Of a DNA stretch of 64,000 nucleotides, positions 1-11,416 are shown in pieces (the stretch's first letter is position 1; every line of letters starts with the position of its first letter). The notes below the pieces were generated by a model. It saw only the letters and a program-made list of their open reading frames with translations. It made no database searches and was not told where the DNA came from. Position numbers and translations under genes: made by a program. The DNA comes from Lojkania enalia (taxonomy: Eukaryota > Ascomycota > Dothideomycetes > Pleosporales): NCBI GenBank assembly GCA_010094045.1, contig ML986579.1, positions 313,015 to 377,014 of the forward strand. The letters run 5' to 3'.

Positions 1-1688
1 TGCTCCTTTTTCCTAAGCTTTTGCTCACGCACGCTCACCTCCTCTGCACTATCGTAACGCGGGCTCTTCGAATCCGACAACCTAAACCAAAGAAATCAAA
101 AGCGAAGATCTCTTCGAGCATGAGGCATTCCCACTCTAACCCCTCCTACCCCCTCCCCGCGATGGAGGGGACAATGACTCCACCCCCTATGTTCTGCCAC
201 CATGGCCCACGTTTCCAAGGCACATCTTGGACCGCCTGATCCTCAGCGTAGTTTGTCCCCGGTGGCGACAGCGGCTTTAATGATTCTATTCATCTGAGCG
301 CCTTATCGGCGCCTATATAAATTGAAGAATTTAAGCAAATCTTCAACTTCCTCAAATGGGCGCCTACGCGTCTGCTCAAACCCATTAAAGGAGCAGACCG
401 GTGGTCTTGTAGCTAGGTGAGCGACCAACAATACTTACTCTGTTGTAAGTCTCATTTACCTAAGCAACAAGGCTTAGGTCGAGCGAAGTGAATTGGAGAT
501 AGGGACCATAACTAGAAGTATTAGCTAGGGGTGTCTGTCCTGGAACAAGAAACCCCCAATTCGCCTAACCGTCAGGCGTGGCGGGTAGGTTTCTCTGTTT
601 TACTCTTTTTTTTTTTTTTGCTGCTGATGCGCTCGCCTTTTTTAGATGGGTGATTATCTCCTTTTATCTTTCTGGACTTATTTCGTCTTTCAGCAGGATG
701 GAATTCTTGATTCCCCGGTCGTCCCGATATTACCGAGTATTCTAAAGCGCTTGCGGCGTTTCTTCAACATTGTTCTAATAGACCATATGAAATCTGAAAA
801 GAGGATAATCTTCGAGATGGAAGGTTTTGAAGAGAAGAGGAAATATTGGGGGCAGAGGAAGGCTAGGGCGTTTATATTTTTACTCTAGCGTCTATCTTTC
901 TAGAGTACTATACTGAAGTTGATGATTATAGTTTTTCGTAATAATTATGCCGTAGATTATTGGCAAACAACCTTAAAGGGGAAAATGCCCAAGTCGCTGT
1001 AGAAAAGAAGAGCTACAAAGTAGTGAGCTCACCTGGTTCTTAATATTGGAGGTTAACAGGGCTAATCATATCCATGAGTATGGAGATACGAATGATAGAC
1101 TCAGGTTGCTGTTTAAATACTAGTCCTCACGCAGAATCTTCAATGTACATTTGACAAGAATTGTAATAAGGCGACGGAGGACTCCGCTCGCTAATCGCTT
1201 CGAGGGATTCAAGAGAAGCCATTGCGAGCGCTCCATGTGGCTAGCATCATTTAGTTCCGATCCGGTTCCGAGGTTCGGCCCCACCCCCTACCGCGCATCT
1301 CAAGCTCCTCATCGTGCTCCTTGAGAAACCGTCGTATAAAGTGTAAGCATATGAAATATAAGCACGGTAAGGTGGATGCCAGCTTGTCGGGACCCTAAGG
1401 ATGCGCAAGGTTTCGCGGGAGCCATTTGGCTGAGAAATGGTAGTTATACGAGTTGTCGGAGTCCGAGATGTGAATACGCCGGCTACGGCCCCCAGTACAT
1501 ATAGCAGTCCATTTCTTAGCTGAGATCTTGTTATGGACTTGCGCCAGAGCTCCTCCCTAGCGATCCTGACATTTTTCTCTTATCTCGCTCCGAACCCATT
1601 TCCTTCACATTCAAACGAAGACGCAGCTCAAACATCACATTTTCCGCCGAAACTATTGACTTAATTTCAAGTACTCCCCGCCAAAAGG
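1..1688. other. Gene-poor left edge of the window
   Basis: No convincing coding region was found. Open frames here are short, lack recognisable motifs and mostly start at non-ATG codons. The stretch holds a run of short perfect inverted repeats (annotated separately), a 14-T tract at 606-619, and the presumed 5' flank of the hydrolase gene that begins at 1689. The first bases may be the tail of a gene outside the window, but nothing identifies it. Confidence 0.5.
298..578. other. Run of short inverted repeats, possible structured RNA or element remnant
   Basis: Perfect inverted repeats follow one another: 7 bp at 322-328/340-346, 8 bp at 370-377/391-398, 6 bp at 433-438/445-450 and 8 bp at 458-465/472-479. 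Weaker 5-bp pairs lie at 298-312, 402-427, 528-556 and 562-578. Five-bp pairs are expected by chance at this length; two perfect 8-bp stems with short loops within 110 bp are not. A 14-T run follows at 606-619, which could act as a Pol III terminator or be a poly-A tail copied in reverse. I could not match the segment to U1-U6, RNase P, SRP or 5S RNA. A non-coding RNA gene or a retroelement remnant are both possible. Confidence 0.35.
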
Positions 1689-2561
1689 ATGTTCACGACA
1701 TCGCCCTGGCCCATCAAAACGACAGTCCCCTCCGTCATACCCGATTCCAAACCGCTTCCGCGTCTCCTCTGTCTCCACGGCGGTGGTGTCAATGCTACAA
1801 TCTTCAAAGCGCAATCTCGGTCCTTAGTCCGACATCTTCAGCACTCATTCCGTCTAGTCTGGGCCGACGGGCCCTTCTTCTGCGACCCCCATCCCGACGT
1901 CATCCAAGTTTATGGCTCATACGCACCCTTCCGACGTTGGCTGAGGTGGATAAACGAGCACCCTGAGATTGATGATGAGAGTTGTATTGAGGAAATAGGA
2001 TATGCGATAAGGACAGCGATGGAGGAGGATGATAGAAAAGGTGGACAGGGGGAGTGGGTTGGGTTGCTAGGGTTCAGTCAAGGGGCAAAGCTAAGTGCAA
2101 GTTTGTTGCTAGAGCAGCAAGCTAGGGAAAATAAAGCAAAAAGAGAAGGAGGAACTGATATTGGGGTCGGTCCGATTGGAATCCCTGGGTTGAATTGGAG
2201 GTTCGGGGTTTTGCTGGCTGGAAGGGCGCCGCTCAGTAATTTAAACCCAGATGTCCAAAAAAGCCAAGCGCTTGTGAGTGCGGCGAATATCTCAGAGGGA
2301 TTTCAATTCGTGAAAGAGGTGGATGAAGAGGCTATCTTAACGAAGCCGACGATTCATGTGCATGGAATGGCAGACCCAGGGTTGCATTTGCACCGCAGAT
2401 TGCTAAACGAGTATTGCAAGGAGGAAAGTACGACCCTACTAGAATGGGAGGGGGCGCATAGGATACCTTTGAAGAGTAAAGATGTTGATCCGGTTGTAGG
2501 AGCTATATACGATATTGCAGAGAAAACTGGAGTAAAGGTCACGAGGACTGTGTGGGATTGA
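1689..2561 (+). CDS. FSH1-type serine hydrolase
   Basis: A single-exon protein of 290 residues matching the fungal FSH1 family (serine hydrolases with an alpha/beta-hydrolase fold; yeast Fsh1 and the polyketide-releasing hydrolases belong here). The strand after the first beta element reads LCLHGG (28-32), forming the oxyanion region. The nucleophile elbow G-F-S-Q-G places Ser130. Asp229 (in HGMADPG) and His257 (in WEGAHR) complete a plausible catalytic triad in the usual order. Length is normal for the family (about 220-300). There is no signal peptide or membrane segment, so it should be cytosolic. The natural substrate cannot be read from sequence; no polyketide synthase lies in the window, so a biosynthetic-cluster role is not supported. 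Confidence 0.85.
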   Translation: MFTTSPWPIKTTVPSVIPDSKPLPRLLCLHGGGVNATIFKAQSRSLVRHLQHSFRLVWADGPFFCDPHPDVIQVYGSYAPFRRWLRWINEHPEIDDESCIEEIGYAIRTAMEEDDRKGGQGEWVGLLGFSQGAKLSASLLLEQQARENKAKREGGTDIGVGPIGIPGLNWRFGVLLAGRAPLSNLNPDVQKSQALVSAANISEGFQFVKEVDEEAILTKPTIHVHGMADPGLHLHRRLLNEYCKEESTTLLEWEGAHRIPLKSKDVDPVVGAIYDIAEKTGVKVTRTVWD

Positions 2562-3092
2562 ATCAAAGTCATTGGGTTACGGATCGTTTTCTGGGTGTTC
2601 CAATTGATACCTTAGACTACACAGATTCGGAGATTAGAAGCCTTTCACTTCGCCTAACCACTTACCAACTGCGTACTAGTTCGAGGGCTGACTAGTGTAC
2701 TCCGTCTTGTAAGCAAATTCATGATCCCTGTTACGATATAGACTGCATGATGGTTCCTTAGCCGGACGAAATTGTATGCTTATGTCCGCGAATAGACTGT
2801 ATCACCTCACCAAGAAGCACGAATGGTTTAATTCTCTATCTTTAAAGGACATATCAAAACCCGAGAAAGAACTCCGTGACCGGCCTCTTCTCCGAGTGAG
2901 GGGCAGATGGCACCGTAAAATAGCTCGCAAATTGTGGCTTGTTGCCTTGTTGATCTTAAATTACCAACCCTTTTCCGGCTAGGTCTGGGGGATAAATCCT
3001 TGATAGTGTTGAACTTTGGTAGGTCATATATAAAATGGACGGGAGTGTCCACGAAATCATATCCTTAAGCAACAGAAATACCCATATCCGCA
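2562..3092. other. Intergenic spacer
   Basis: 531 bp between the hydrolase stop and the kelch start. Only short open frames without motifs; it probably holds the 3' end of one gene and the promoter of the next. Confidence 0.5.
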
Positions 3093-4145
3093 ATGCTACT
3101 GACCCTATATACTTTAGTTCTCTCATTCACTGTAATTTCATCTGCCCGTCCATCGACCCACTCAACATGGACTTCTCTCGCGAACATCACAATGGCTCCT
3201 AGGCAAGAGCATACGACATTCTTCCTACCTCCTTCAACTATCGGTATTCTGGGCGGAATAGTGCACAATGGGACTTCCATTTCAACAACCGATATAATGC
3301 AATTCTACTCAATCGAGCACAACTCTTGGACAAACGCGACAATTATCCCTAAACCAATGAATCATGTCAACGTAGCCACCATTGACAAGAAGATCTATAT
3401 ATTGGGCGGCCTAGCTGATGTGCCAGATCAAGAGCAAATGGAATGGCGTGCTTTCCCGGATTCATGGGCATACGACCAGGATAAAGACACATGGGAAGCC
3501 ATTGCGCCTATGCCTGCGACCGAAGCGAGAGGAAGTGCAGCAGTTGGTGTATACGAAGGCAAGATCTTTCTAGCAGGTGGCATGAGGACGCTAGTAGTCG
3601 GGCTGGGTGAACTGCAAGATACCGTCGGTATAGTATCAATTTTTGATACAGCGACTGGAACGTGGCTTGAGGTCCCGGATGCCGCAAAGAAGATTCCCGA
3701 AGGTAGAGACCATGCGGGTGTGGCGGTGGTAGGAGACAAGATGTACGTGTTGGGTGGTCGCAATCGAGGACAACTTAACGTCAAAGATACTGTCTTCATT
3801 TTGGATCTTCGTAATATTGAGAGGGGTTGGACTACTTCCAATTCGAGGATGCCAACACCGCGAGGTGGTGTTGCCGCAGGTGTCATTGGGAAGAAGATTT
3901 ACGCGTTTGGCGGGGAGGGGAACCAGGAAGTCGAATCCGGAGTCTTCAATGAACCGGAGGTTTATGATACTGTGAATGACAGTTGGAGGAGGCTCGAGCC
4001 GATGGCGTTCCCTAGACATGGGACATATGCTGTGGGCGTAGGAAGCCGTGTCTATATTCCCGGTGGAGGGTTTCGAATCGGCGGCGCTCCTGTGGCACAT
4101 TTTGATGCCTTTTCTGCTCAAAAAGGTGAGGCCGAGGACGTCTAG
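3093..4145 (+). CDS. Secreted kelch-repeat beta-propeller protein
   Basis: 350 residues, intronless. The first 18 residues are hydrophobic and end in VISSA, a typical signal peptide with a small-residue cleavage site. The rest is a chain of kelch units: repeated G-G doublets followed by a conserved Tyr and Trp about ten residues on (for example ILGG, FLAGG, YVLGG and FGGEG at roughly residues 52, 160, 218 and 275), enough for a six-bladed propeller. N-glycosylation sequons (NIT, NGT, NAT) in the N-terminal third agree with passage through the secretory pathway. No galactose-oxidase Cys-Tyr-His copper ligands were recognised, so an oxidase activity is not claimed. It is probably an extracellular or cell-wall binding protein of unknown ligand. 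Confidence 0.8.
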   Translation: MLLTLYTLVLSFTVISSARPSTHSTWTSLANITMAPRQEHTTFFLPPSTIGILGGIVHNGTSISTTDIMQFYSIEHNSWTNATIIPKPMNHVNVATIDKKIYILGGLADVPDQEQMEWRAFPDSWAYDQDKDTWEAIAPMPATEARGSAAVGVYEGKIFLAGGMRTLVVGLGELQDTVGIVSIFDTATGTWLEVPDAAKKIPEGRDHAGVAVVGDKMYVLGGRNRGQLNVKDTVFILDLRNIERGWTTSNSRMPTPRGGVAAGVIGKKIYAFGGEGNQEVESGVFNEPEVYDTVNDSWRRLEPMAFPRHGTYAVGVGSRVYIPGGGFRIGGAPVAHFDAFSAQKGEAEDV

Positions 4146-4426
4146 GCAGTTAGTCGAAAGGAGAGTGCCAAACACACAACATGGTGACGATAGCCAATAT
4201 CGAGTTTCGCCAAATGGCAAAAACAAATCAAGCTCCTTATTGGCACGATTTTTAGATGTCGTACATCAGTCTTAGCTGGGGTAATTCGAAATGAATCATT
4301 GAGCTATCGAAGCTTAAGTAATTTATGCGTCTTGGTCCTGTGTCTCTTGTGGGGCGAAGTCGACGCTGCGACGTGTGGTCGGACTTCTCCCAAGATTTCT
4401 TCCGCCCGCCAGTCATCCCGGTGCTC

Positions 4427-4982
4427 TCATGCCATTCCTATGTCGTATACCGTGCACTGTTCTTTGAACATTTTCTGCCAACCGGTTGCGGTAAGGCATT
4501 CGCTCGGAATGAAATAGGTGCATGATAACAGAAGTTTGCCCAGGCTGAAGTTGTCGTGCCAGGCTCTCGAACACAGAAAGCCCCGGCCGGATCCCACAGG
4601 TCTGGGACCGTAGCCAACTCGAACATTGCTGAATAATTATAGAATCACTCACAACTCATAATTCAGGCGTCCATCGCATCCGCTGTCAGATTCATGTTAT
4701 GCCTTTTCCCTTCATATGCAGGCACACAGCAACAGCCTCTGTAGACCAATGGATTGGGCTATACCCCTGAGTCGTAACGTCCGGCGGAGGCATATTGATT
4801 CGGCAAAGGAACGGCGGAGTTGTATCACCTAAATCGCATGAGCCTGAAAGCGGTTGTTCTAACTCGCTCGAGACTGTTTCGAATCCCCCGTACAAAGGGG
4901 CGCTGCGATACGGCTCATCTGGCGCATCGACGCGGCACAGCATGATATAGAAATCGACTTCCTCTAATGTCCTACTTTCCAT
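4427..4982 (-). CDS. Small cysteine-rich protein, three exons, unknown function
   Basis: Reading the minus strand, three segments join in phase: 4982-4765, 4682-4653 and 4601-4427 (423 nt, 140 residues). Intron 1 (82 nt) has a weak GTATAG donor and a CTGACAG acceptor; intron 2 (51 nt) has a strong GTGAGT donor and CCCAG acceptor. The product has eight cysteines, is fairly acidic at the N-terminus, and contains the segments GCDGRLNYEL and GWQKMFKEQC. No signal peptide is visible at this start, so an upstream exon may be missing. The start lies only 53 bp from the ATG of the divergent membrane-protein gene, so both must share a promoter if real. No family was recognised. The model rests on reading-frame continuity only. 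Confidence 0.45.
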
Positions 4983-5035
4983 ATCAACCCATTGATTATT
5001 ATAGCTCTAGGGTTTATATTGCATAGTATTCAATC

Positions 5036-6196
5036 ATGTTGTCCGCCGTCCTTGCTGTTTCCCTGATTTACTCTGGTTCTCTTACGACTGCACAGACCAC
5101 CGATTATTACTTCAGCTACCAGGACCCAGAATCTGATCCCGTAGGATATATTCCAAATTACGAAATCTGTGGGAACTCTTGTTCGGACTGCGCGGATGGG
5201 GCTGTACAGTGTTTGGCCAGGAACTATACTGATTTATGCTACGAACCCGATATAGAGACATGTTGTCAGGACGTGTACGGGAGTGAGTGAGCAGAAGACA
5301 TTTTATTGACGGCAATTGATATTGGATAGCCGCTTGTCTGAAAGGATTCTACTGCGCCTACAATCCCGATAATGTAGCGTACTGCTGTCAGGAAGTGCGT
5401 ACGCTTTCACCTACAATCTGTGTACGCCACTAACCAAGTAAATTAGGATAGGAGCCTGGATGACTGTGCAAATCTCTTTAACGAGGATTTGAGTGATTCA
5501 GAAATATCAGAGCATGAACCATCAACAGTCTATGTTACCCGTGTTATGACGGCAACGGTAAAGCCAACCGAGTTGGCGAATTTTGCGACCAACTCCCGCG
5601 TAGTCCAGGAAGCAGATCGAACCCCACCTCCGAAACTTCCCGGAGTTACAGCGTCAAACAAGAAGGCTCCTGATGAGGGGCTATCCACTGGTGCGAAGGC
5701 TGGGATTGCGATTGGGGTAATATTCAGCGTTTCTCTGATAGCAGGTGCGGCAGCTCTGTTCATCATTCATCGACGTCGAAAGAAGAGCTATAACCCCGTG
5801 GGAGATTTTCCAGAACATGTCCCAATGTTCGGCCATAGCAAGCCTCCATCCGTTAGCCATGGAGCTCCCGGATCCTATGAGCCTACGCAGTATGTTGCGC
5901 AGCCCAGAGATGAGAAGCTTTCTTTGGCCACACCCACACTTCCAACTAGTAGCGTGGGCCCAAACTTTGACCATTCTACAGTAACCTCACGTTCAGTACC
6001 TCCTCAGCCATCTCTCACCCCTACCTATTACCAGGACATCGCGTCGAGCGCCTCACGGTCAGTGTCTCCTCAGCAATCTGTGCTATCGCCGTTCCCGCCG
6101 CCCGGGTCTGGACCGCAGTTTGCGCACATTGCTCCAGCAGAACTACCGAGTCATGACGAAAGAATATTTGAACTTCCAGAAGAAGGTCGGAAATGA
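5036..6196 (+). CDS. Cysteine-rich single-pass plasma-membrane protein
   Basis: Three exons (5036-5282, 5330-5394, 5447-6196) give 353 residues; the introns are 47 and 52 nt with GTGAGT and GTGCGT donors. Order: signal peptide (about 1-20, ending TTAQ); an extracellular cysteine-rich head with two CC doublets and further single cysteines up to about residue 115; a Ser/Thr/Pro linker; a transmembrane helix at about 188-212 (from GAKAGIAIG to FIIH); a basic stop-transfer HRRRKK; and a Pro/Ser-rich cytosolic tail of about 140 residues. This design resembles fungal wall-stress sensors and other type I surface receptors, but the head does not match a WSC pattern I can verify. The small minus-strand gene at 4427-4982 is divergent with a 53-bp gap. 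Confidence 0.75.
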
Positions 6197-7193
6197 CCGA
6201 AATAAGAACTAAAACAAATTACTGCTTCATGAAATTACATCTCTTTGAGCAGTTCGAGGCGTTTCTAGTCTCACGACAACTGGGCAGGTATTCATAGCTC
6301 CGAAATAGAGAGAACAGGTACTGGTGTAAAATAGAATCGTATGAGGCATATATTTTGGTTATTCATGAAATAATAGTACTTTTAAACCTTACGTTACATC
6401 AAAAAAAGCTGATAGACTCTATGATCTTTGTAGACGATTTGGTGATCCTGCCATATCGTAAGAGGCAGTAAGTCATCCCTAGGTGACCACCATGTACGTG
6501 CTAATCTTTTCCGTCCTCTAGTTTTAGTATTGCAATAAAAATTATGGGGAACGCAAAACATGGTGTTTTCAAAGCGGATCGACATTTGCACACACGAGAC
6601 CTTGTGTACCACCCAATAGGACGGTCGGACTAGGACCGCTGCTCAAAGGTCCGATTTACCGTCAGATAAGTTCCGACACGCCGACCGATCTTTTCGGTAT
6701 CTCTTGGTGCCTTGGCCTCGGCCACTCCTCGCTCGAGTCCTGTCTCTTTTGTCTACGTAACGGCTGCACTTCTCAAGAATAGGCACTCACAACCAGGGCA
6801 CATATTGCGTGCCATTACAGCCTCTCATTTATAGATGGAGCTTCGTCACCGGAGGCAAACATTAGGCATCACCCGATGGACAAATGGCGATTCGCAAGCC
6901 AAGCAGCCACAACTCGCGTCCCTCGTATCGTATTTGCACAATATGATGCGACACGCCTCAGCCGTTCTTTCAGCTTCGGCAAGGATAGGAACGTTGTCTT
7001 AGCGACTTACGCCTTTGGCAGCTTTATGCAGCTATGGCTCCTACCGTCTCGTGAGCAGGAGCGCATATAGCTCCTATATATTTCGAATTTACCAGGCTCA
7101 GTCTTTACCCAAGTCGCTTGCGCGTTTGTATCTTCTGTGTTCTACCTGTGATCCCTATGTCGTACTCGTTCACTTGCGCGACCTTCTTTAACC
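6197..7193. other. Intergenic region, 3' flank and ABC-transporter promoter
   Basis: 997 bp without a supported gene. Short open frames start at non-ATG codons. The right part should hold the promoter of the exporter that starts at 7194; a CCG-N7-CGG palindrome (6685-6697) and AT-rich stretches near 7063-7082 are the only notable elements. Confidence 0.5.
6685..6697. promoter_or_regulatory. CCG-N7-CGG palindrome, candidate zinc-cluster site
   Basis: CCG ATCTTTT CGG lies about 500 bp upstream of the exporter ATG. Inverted CGG half-sites with a fixed spacer are the usual target of fungal Zn2Cys6 regulators, which control many drug exporters. A single 6-of-13 constrained match is weak evidence, and no regulator of that class is encoded in the window. 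Confidence 0.25.
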
Positions 7194-10100
7194 ATGGGCG
7201 GTCCTGCAGCAACTGACAGTGGAATTAGTGCTGAGCAAAATGAGCCCGAAAAAAAATATGCATCAACTGATACCAGGAAAAGCAAGGATACCGACGAGGG
7301 GAAACGACTTACTGAGTCTATCTCTCCTATGAGCGCGTACTTCAAACTCTGGTCTTTCGCAACACCCCTGGATGTATTTCTACGCACTCTTGCTGCATTT
7401 GCTGCTGCGGGAAGTGGGACTGCAGAGCCTCTTATGGCAATATTCTTTGGGAACCTTGTCAACTTATTCAATGGTGACCCTCCAATTAGCCCCGAAAATT
7501 TCAGATCGGAAGTAAACAAGAACGCGCTCTATTTCGTGTATCTATTTATCGGTAAATTCGCCGTAAGTTTCAGTTTCAACACACCCTAACCAGTACGACC
7601 CTGGTTAACATTAGTACAGCTCGTATATATCGGCGCAACCTTGTTCAACATCACCTCGTCAAGAATGGCTAGTAAAATCCGTCTTCGATATCTCCGAACA
7701 GTCCTGCATCAACCCATATCCTATTTTGACAAGAATGCGCCAGGCTCTATTGCTGTTAGCCTAGCGAATGACACAAATGCGGTACAAGTTGGGTTGTCAG
7801 AGAAAGTTGGCATTGTTTTTCAAGTCATGTCTATGATACTCTCTGCTTTTGTCATCTCGTTCACAAGAGGTTGGAGGCTTACATTAGTCGTTGCGACCAC
7901 AGTACCTTACATGGTTTTATCAACGGGTTTCTTTGGTGGCCTGAGTACAAAAATGGAAGGTAAGACAACCGAGATCCTTTCGACTGCTGCCGGAGTGGCC
8001 GAAGAAGCCCTAAGCAGTATCTTAAATATCACGGCAATGGGAGCATCAGAGAAGATTGTTCGCAGATTTGATGTGCATCTGAAGGAGGCAATGCTTTTTT
8101 TTCGGCGATTAGGACCACTACAATCGTGTATATACGGAAACAGTAAGCCCTGCGTCCTATTGATATCGAATTAGGCTTATGTTTGATAGTGTTTTTTACT
8201 GTGTATTGCTCTTATGCACTCTCGCTCTTCTATGGTGTAAAGCTGGTAAACAAAGGCGAGATCAGTGGTGGCGCTGTTGTCACGTATGTGAAAATTTTAT
8301 CACTCGTATCCCCTGATTCCCTAACCCACCATCCAGCGTCCTGTTCTGTATGATCCTAGCGAGTAGCTCCATGGGCTTCATTGCTCCTCTGATACCGGAC
8401 TTCACCAAGGCTGCAGCTGCATCCCAACAAATTATTAAGATGATCGGAGATCCAAAGGACGAGGGGAGCGCAAATGAAAATGATGCGAGTACTCACCTAG
8501 ATTCACTCAAAGGCGAAATCGAGGTGAAGGACGTAAGCTTTTCATATCCAGAAAGACCCACCGTTACGGTACTAGACCATGTGAGCCTACGTATTCCATG
8601 CAACAAAATTACCGCAATTGTTGGCCATAGTGGAAGTGGGAAAAGCACGATCGTTGGTCTCGTAGAAAAATGGTATACTAGTAATGAAGGTACCGTGCTC
8701 ATTGATGGCCATGATATCCGGAAGTTGAACCTACGCTGGTGGAGGACTCAAATTGGACTTGTTCAACAAGTGAGATTCCTTTATAGCTCTTTAGACTTTG
8801 CCTAATATTTGTAGGAGCCGATGTTATTCAATGACACCATTTTCCAAAACGTCCTTAATGGCCTCCGAGGGTCTCAATTTGACCGGCTCTCTGACGAGGA
8901 GAAGCGGGATCTTGTGATTGATGCTTGCAAACAAGCAAATGCGCATGAATTCATTGAGAAATTGCCAATGGGGTACGATACGCCAGCGGGTGAACGAGCC
9001 GGTCTTCTCAGTGGTGGCCAGAAGCAGCGCATTGCCGTCGCGCGGAGCATTGTCTCGAATCCTAAAATCCTTCTCCTAGATGAAGCAACCTCTGCTTTGG
9101 ATTCTGAGTCGGAAAGAGCAGTATCTGCTGCTTTAGAGAAGGCATCGCGAGGCAGGACGACGATTATGATTGCACATAAACTCTCGACCGTCATCAACGC
9201 CGACAATATTGTTGTTCTTCATCGAGGAGTTATTGTAGAGCAAGGCACACACTCAGAGCTTGTTGCTCTGGATGGCCGTTACGCTCGCTTATTGCAGGCG
9301 CAAGGTGCTTCCAAGCCAAGTCTCGAGAAAGAACTCGTCACGGAGGAGGAGGAGGAGCAGCAAATATCCAAAACCATATCTCATAAGCTGACGCGAAGAT
9401 CTACTACAGCTACGGCAAACGATAGTTTGGCCAATGTCATGTCTCCTCTAGAAGCGGAAGATATTAGTCGTCGCCGAGGTATATTCTGGTGCATATTCAA
9501 AATGTATTCAGAGAATCCGTCAATGATCTGGCCAAGCATTCTCGGATTTATCGGCGCTGTAGTCGGAGCGGCTTCATACCCGCTTCAAGCTGTTTTCTTC
9601 TCGCGCTTGGTCACAGTGTTTCAAGCTCGAGGTGATGAGCTCATTAGAAGAGGCAACCTCTGGGCGCTTGTTTTCTTCATCATGGGCCTAGCACAGTTCC
9701 TCGCATATATGGTTCTTTTCTATTTCATGGGTGTCGTTGGGGCAGTTTTTGGTGAAGTATATCGGCGGCGTTACCTCAAAGCAATGCTCGGACAAGACAT
9801 TGGCTTCTTCCAAGGGGCCGGTAACACATCCGGTGGCCTCACTGCTCTTTTGTCCGCTGATGGCATCGATATATCCATGTTTTTCGCATCGAACTCCGGA
9901 CTTATCGTCGTGTTCACGATCGACCTTATTGCTTGTTGCATACTAGCCATTGCTGTTTATTGGAAATTGGCCCTCGTTGCCATTTTCGGCTGTCTACCGC
10001 CGCTGCTAGCCGCTGGGTTCTTTAGGATGAGAATCGATTTGACCGCACAGGATCGGACTGCAGCGTCTTTCTTGGAAAGTGCAAGATACAGTACAGAGGC

Positions 10101-11416
10101 TGTGGCTGCGATACGGACAGTGTCCAGCCTGACCATGGAGGACAAAGTCGAGGGCATGTATCGTTCCAAGCTGCAGAACGCCTCTGCTAGTTTGATCAAG
10201 AAAGGAATGCTTGCAATGGTGCTCTACGCGTTGTCGGATGCTCTTACACTTGCTGGTAAGTCTCTTGCAAATACCCTTTTAAGCGTCTTTTACTTATAAG
10301 AGACTAGCATCTGCGCTTACATTCTGGTATGGCGGTAGGCTTGTGTCCTTTGGTGAGCTGAGCGTCACTCAGTTCTTTATCATCTTTTCTGCCATTATTT
10401 TTGGCGGACAATCGGCAGGATTCATGTTTGGTTTTACAAGTAGTACGTATATTCCATTTCGCACTATTATTCTCCTCTGTTGATATTCTATGATAGGCAC
10501 AAATAAATCTCACGCTGCCATGAATCGCATTCTATACCTAACTCATTCCAAACCACCAATCAATTCTTCGACGGGTGTCGATCCGAAGTCATCCTCTCCG
10601 TCACCAGATATCCCCACTGTTGAGTTTCGAGACGTACACTTCCGTTATCCCTCGAGACCAACGGTCCCCGTCCTCCGTGGTGTCAATCTGTCTGTCACAC
10701 GGGGTTCCCATATTTGTGTCGTCGGACCAAGTGGTTGCGGCAAGTCTACCGTAGTAGCACTACTGGAGCGCTTCTACGACTTGCAGACGTCTACTACCGA
10801 CAGTGATGAGAGGTCTAACGATGCAGGGGAGATCTATGTCTACGGTCGACCTATCGGTGAGTGGGATATAAAGAAGTTACGCGAAATGATGGGACTCGTT
10901 GCCCAAGATACCACTCTTTACCAGGGTACAATTCGCGACAATATCCTTATGGGGATAGACGAGAGCATTTTCAGCACGGAAGAACTCGAGTCACGTATTG
11001 AGAACGCATGTAGACAGGCAAACATTCATGAGTTTATCACATCTTTGCCTTCGGGCTACACAACCGATATCGGCTCCCGCGGCGTCGCGCTCTCCGGCGG
11101 TCAACGCCAACGCTTAGCACTCGCTCGATGCCTAATCCGAAACCCTGACATTCTTCTTCTTGATGAGGCGACTAGTGCGCTCGACCCGCAGAGTGAGAAG
11201 CTGATCAGAGAAGCGTTGGCAAAGGCGCAGGAAGAAAGAGAGGGCTTGACTGTCATTAGTGTAACTCATCAGGTGGAAAGTATGCGGGATGCTGATAGGG
11301 TATTTGTTGTGGATAGGGGAGTAGTGGTGGAAGAGGGCCGATGGGACAACCTGATGGCAAAAAAGGGGAGGCTTTGGAGTATGGTTGTGCAGGGCGATGT
11401 CCAAGGGGAGGCTTGA
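7194..11416 (+). CDS. Full-size ABCB (MDR-type) ABC exporter
   Basis: Seven exons: 7194-7562, 7620-8142, 8175 or 8190-8283, 8337-8769, 8815-10255, 10308-10442, 10497-11416, giving about 1304-1309 residues in the order TMD1-NBD1-TMD2-NBD2. NBD1 has Walker A GHSGSGKST (near 430), Q-loop, LSGGQ (near 543), Walker B ILLLDEATS and H-loop His. NBD2 has GPSGCGKST (near 1080), LSGGQ (near 1202) and ILLLDEATS. Both sites look ATPase-competent, unlike the degenerate site of Ste6- or PDR-type proteins. The family exports hydrophobic compounds, peptides or toxins across the plasma membrane. The third exon's acceptor is uncertain: AG at 8174 would leave a 32-nt intron, AG at 8189 a 47-nt one, both in frame. 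No toxin or secondary-metabolite cluster flanks it, so substrate is unknown. Confidence 0.92.

Noticed and set aside
431..438. ATACTTAC, identical to the 5' end of U1 snRNA
   Set aside because: The following bases do not continue as U1 and no Sm site or U1 stem-loops follow; the motif is part of a short hairpin.
3636..4226. Minus-strand open frame of 196 codons
   Set aside because: Lies opposite the kelch gene, has no motif, and mirrors its codon structure.
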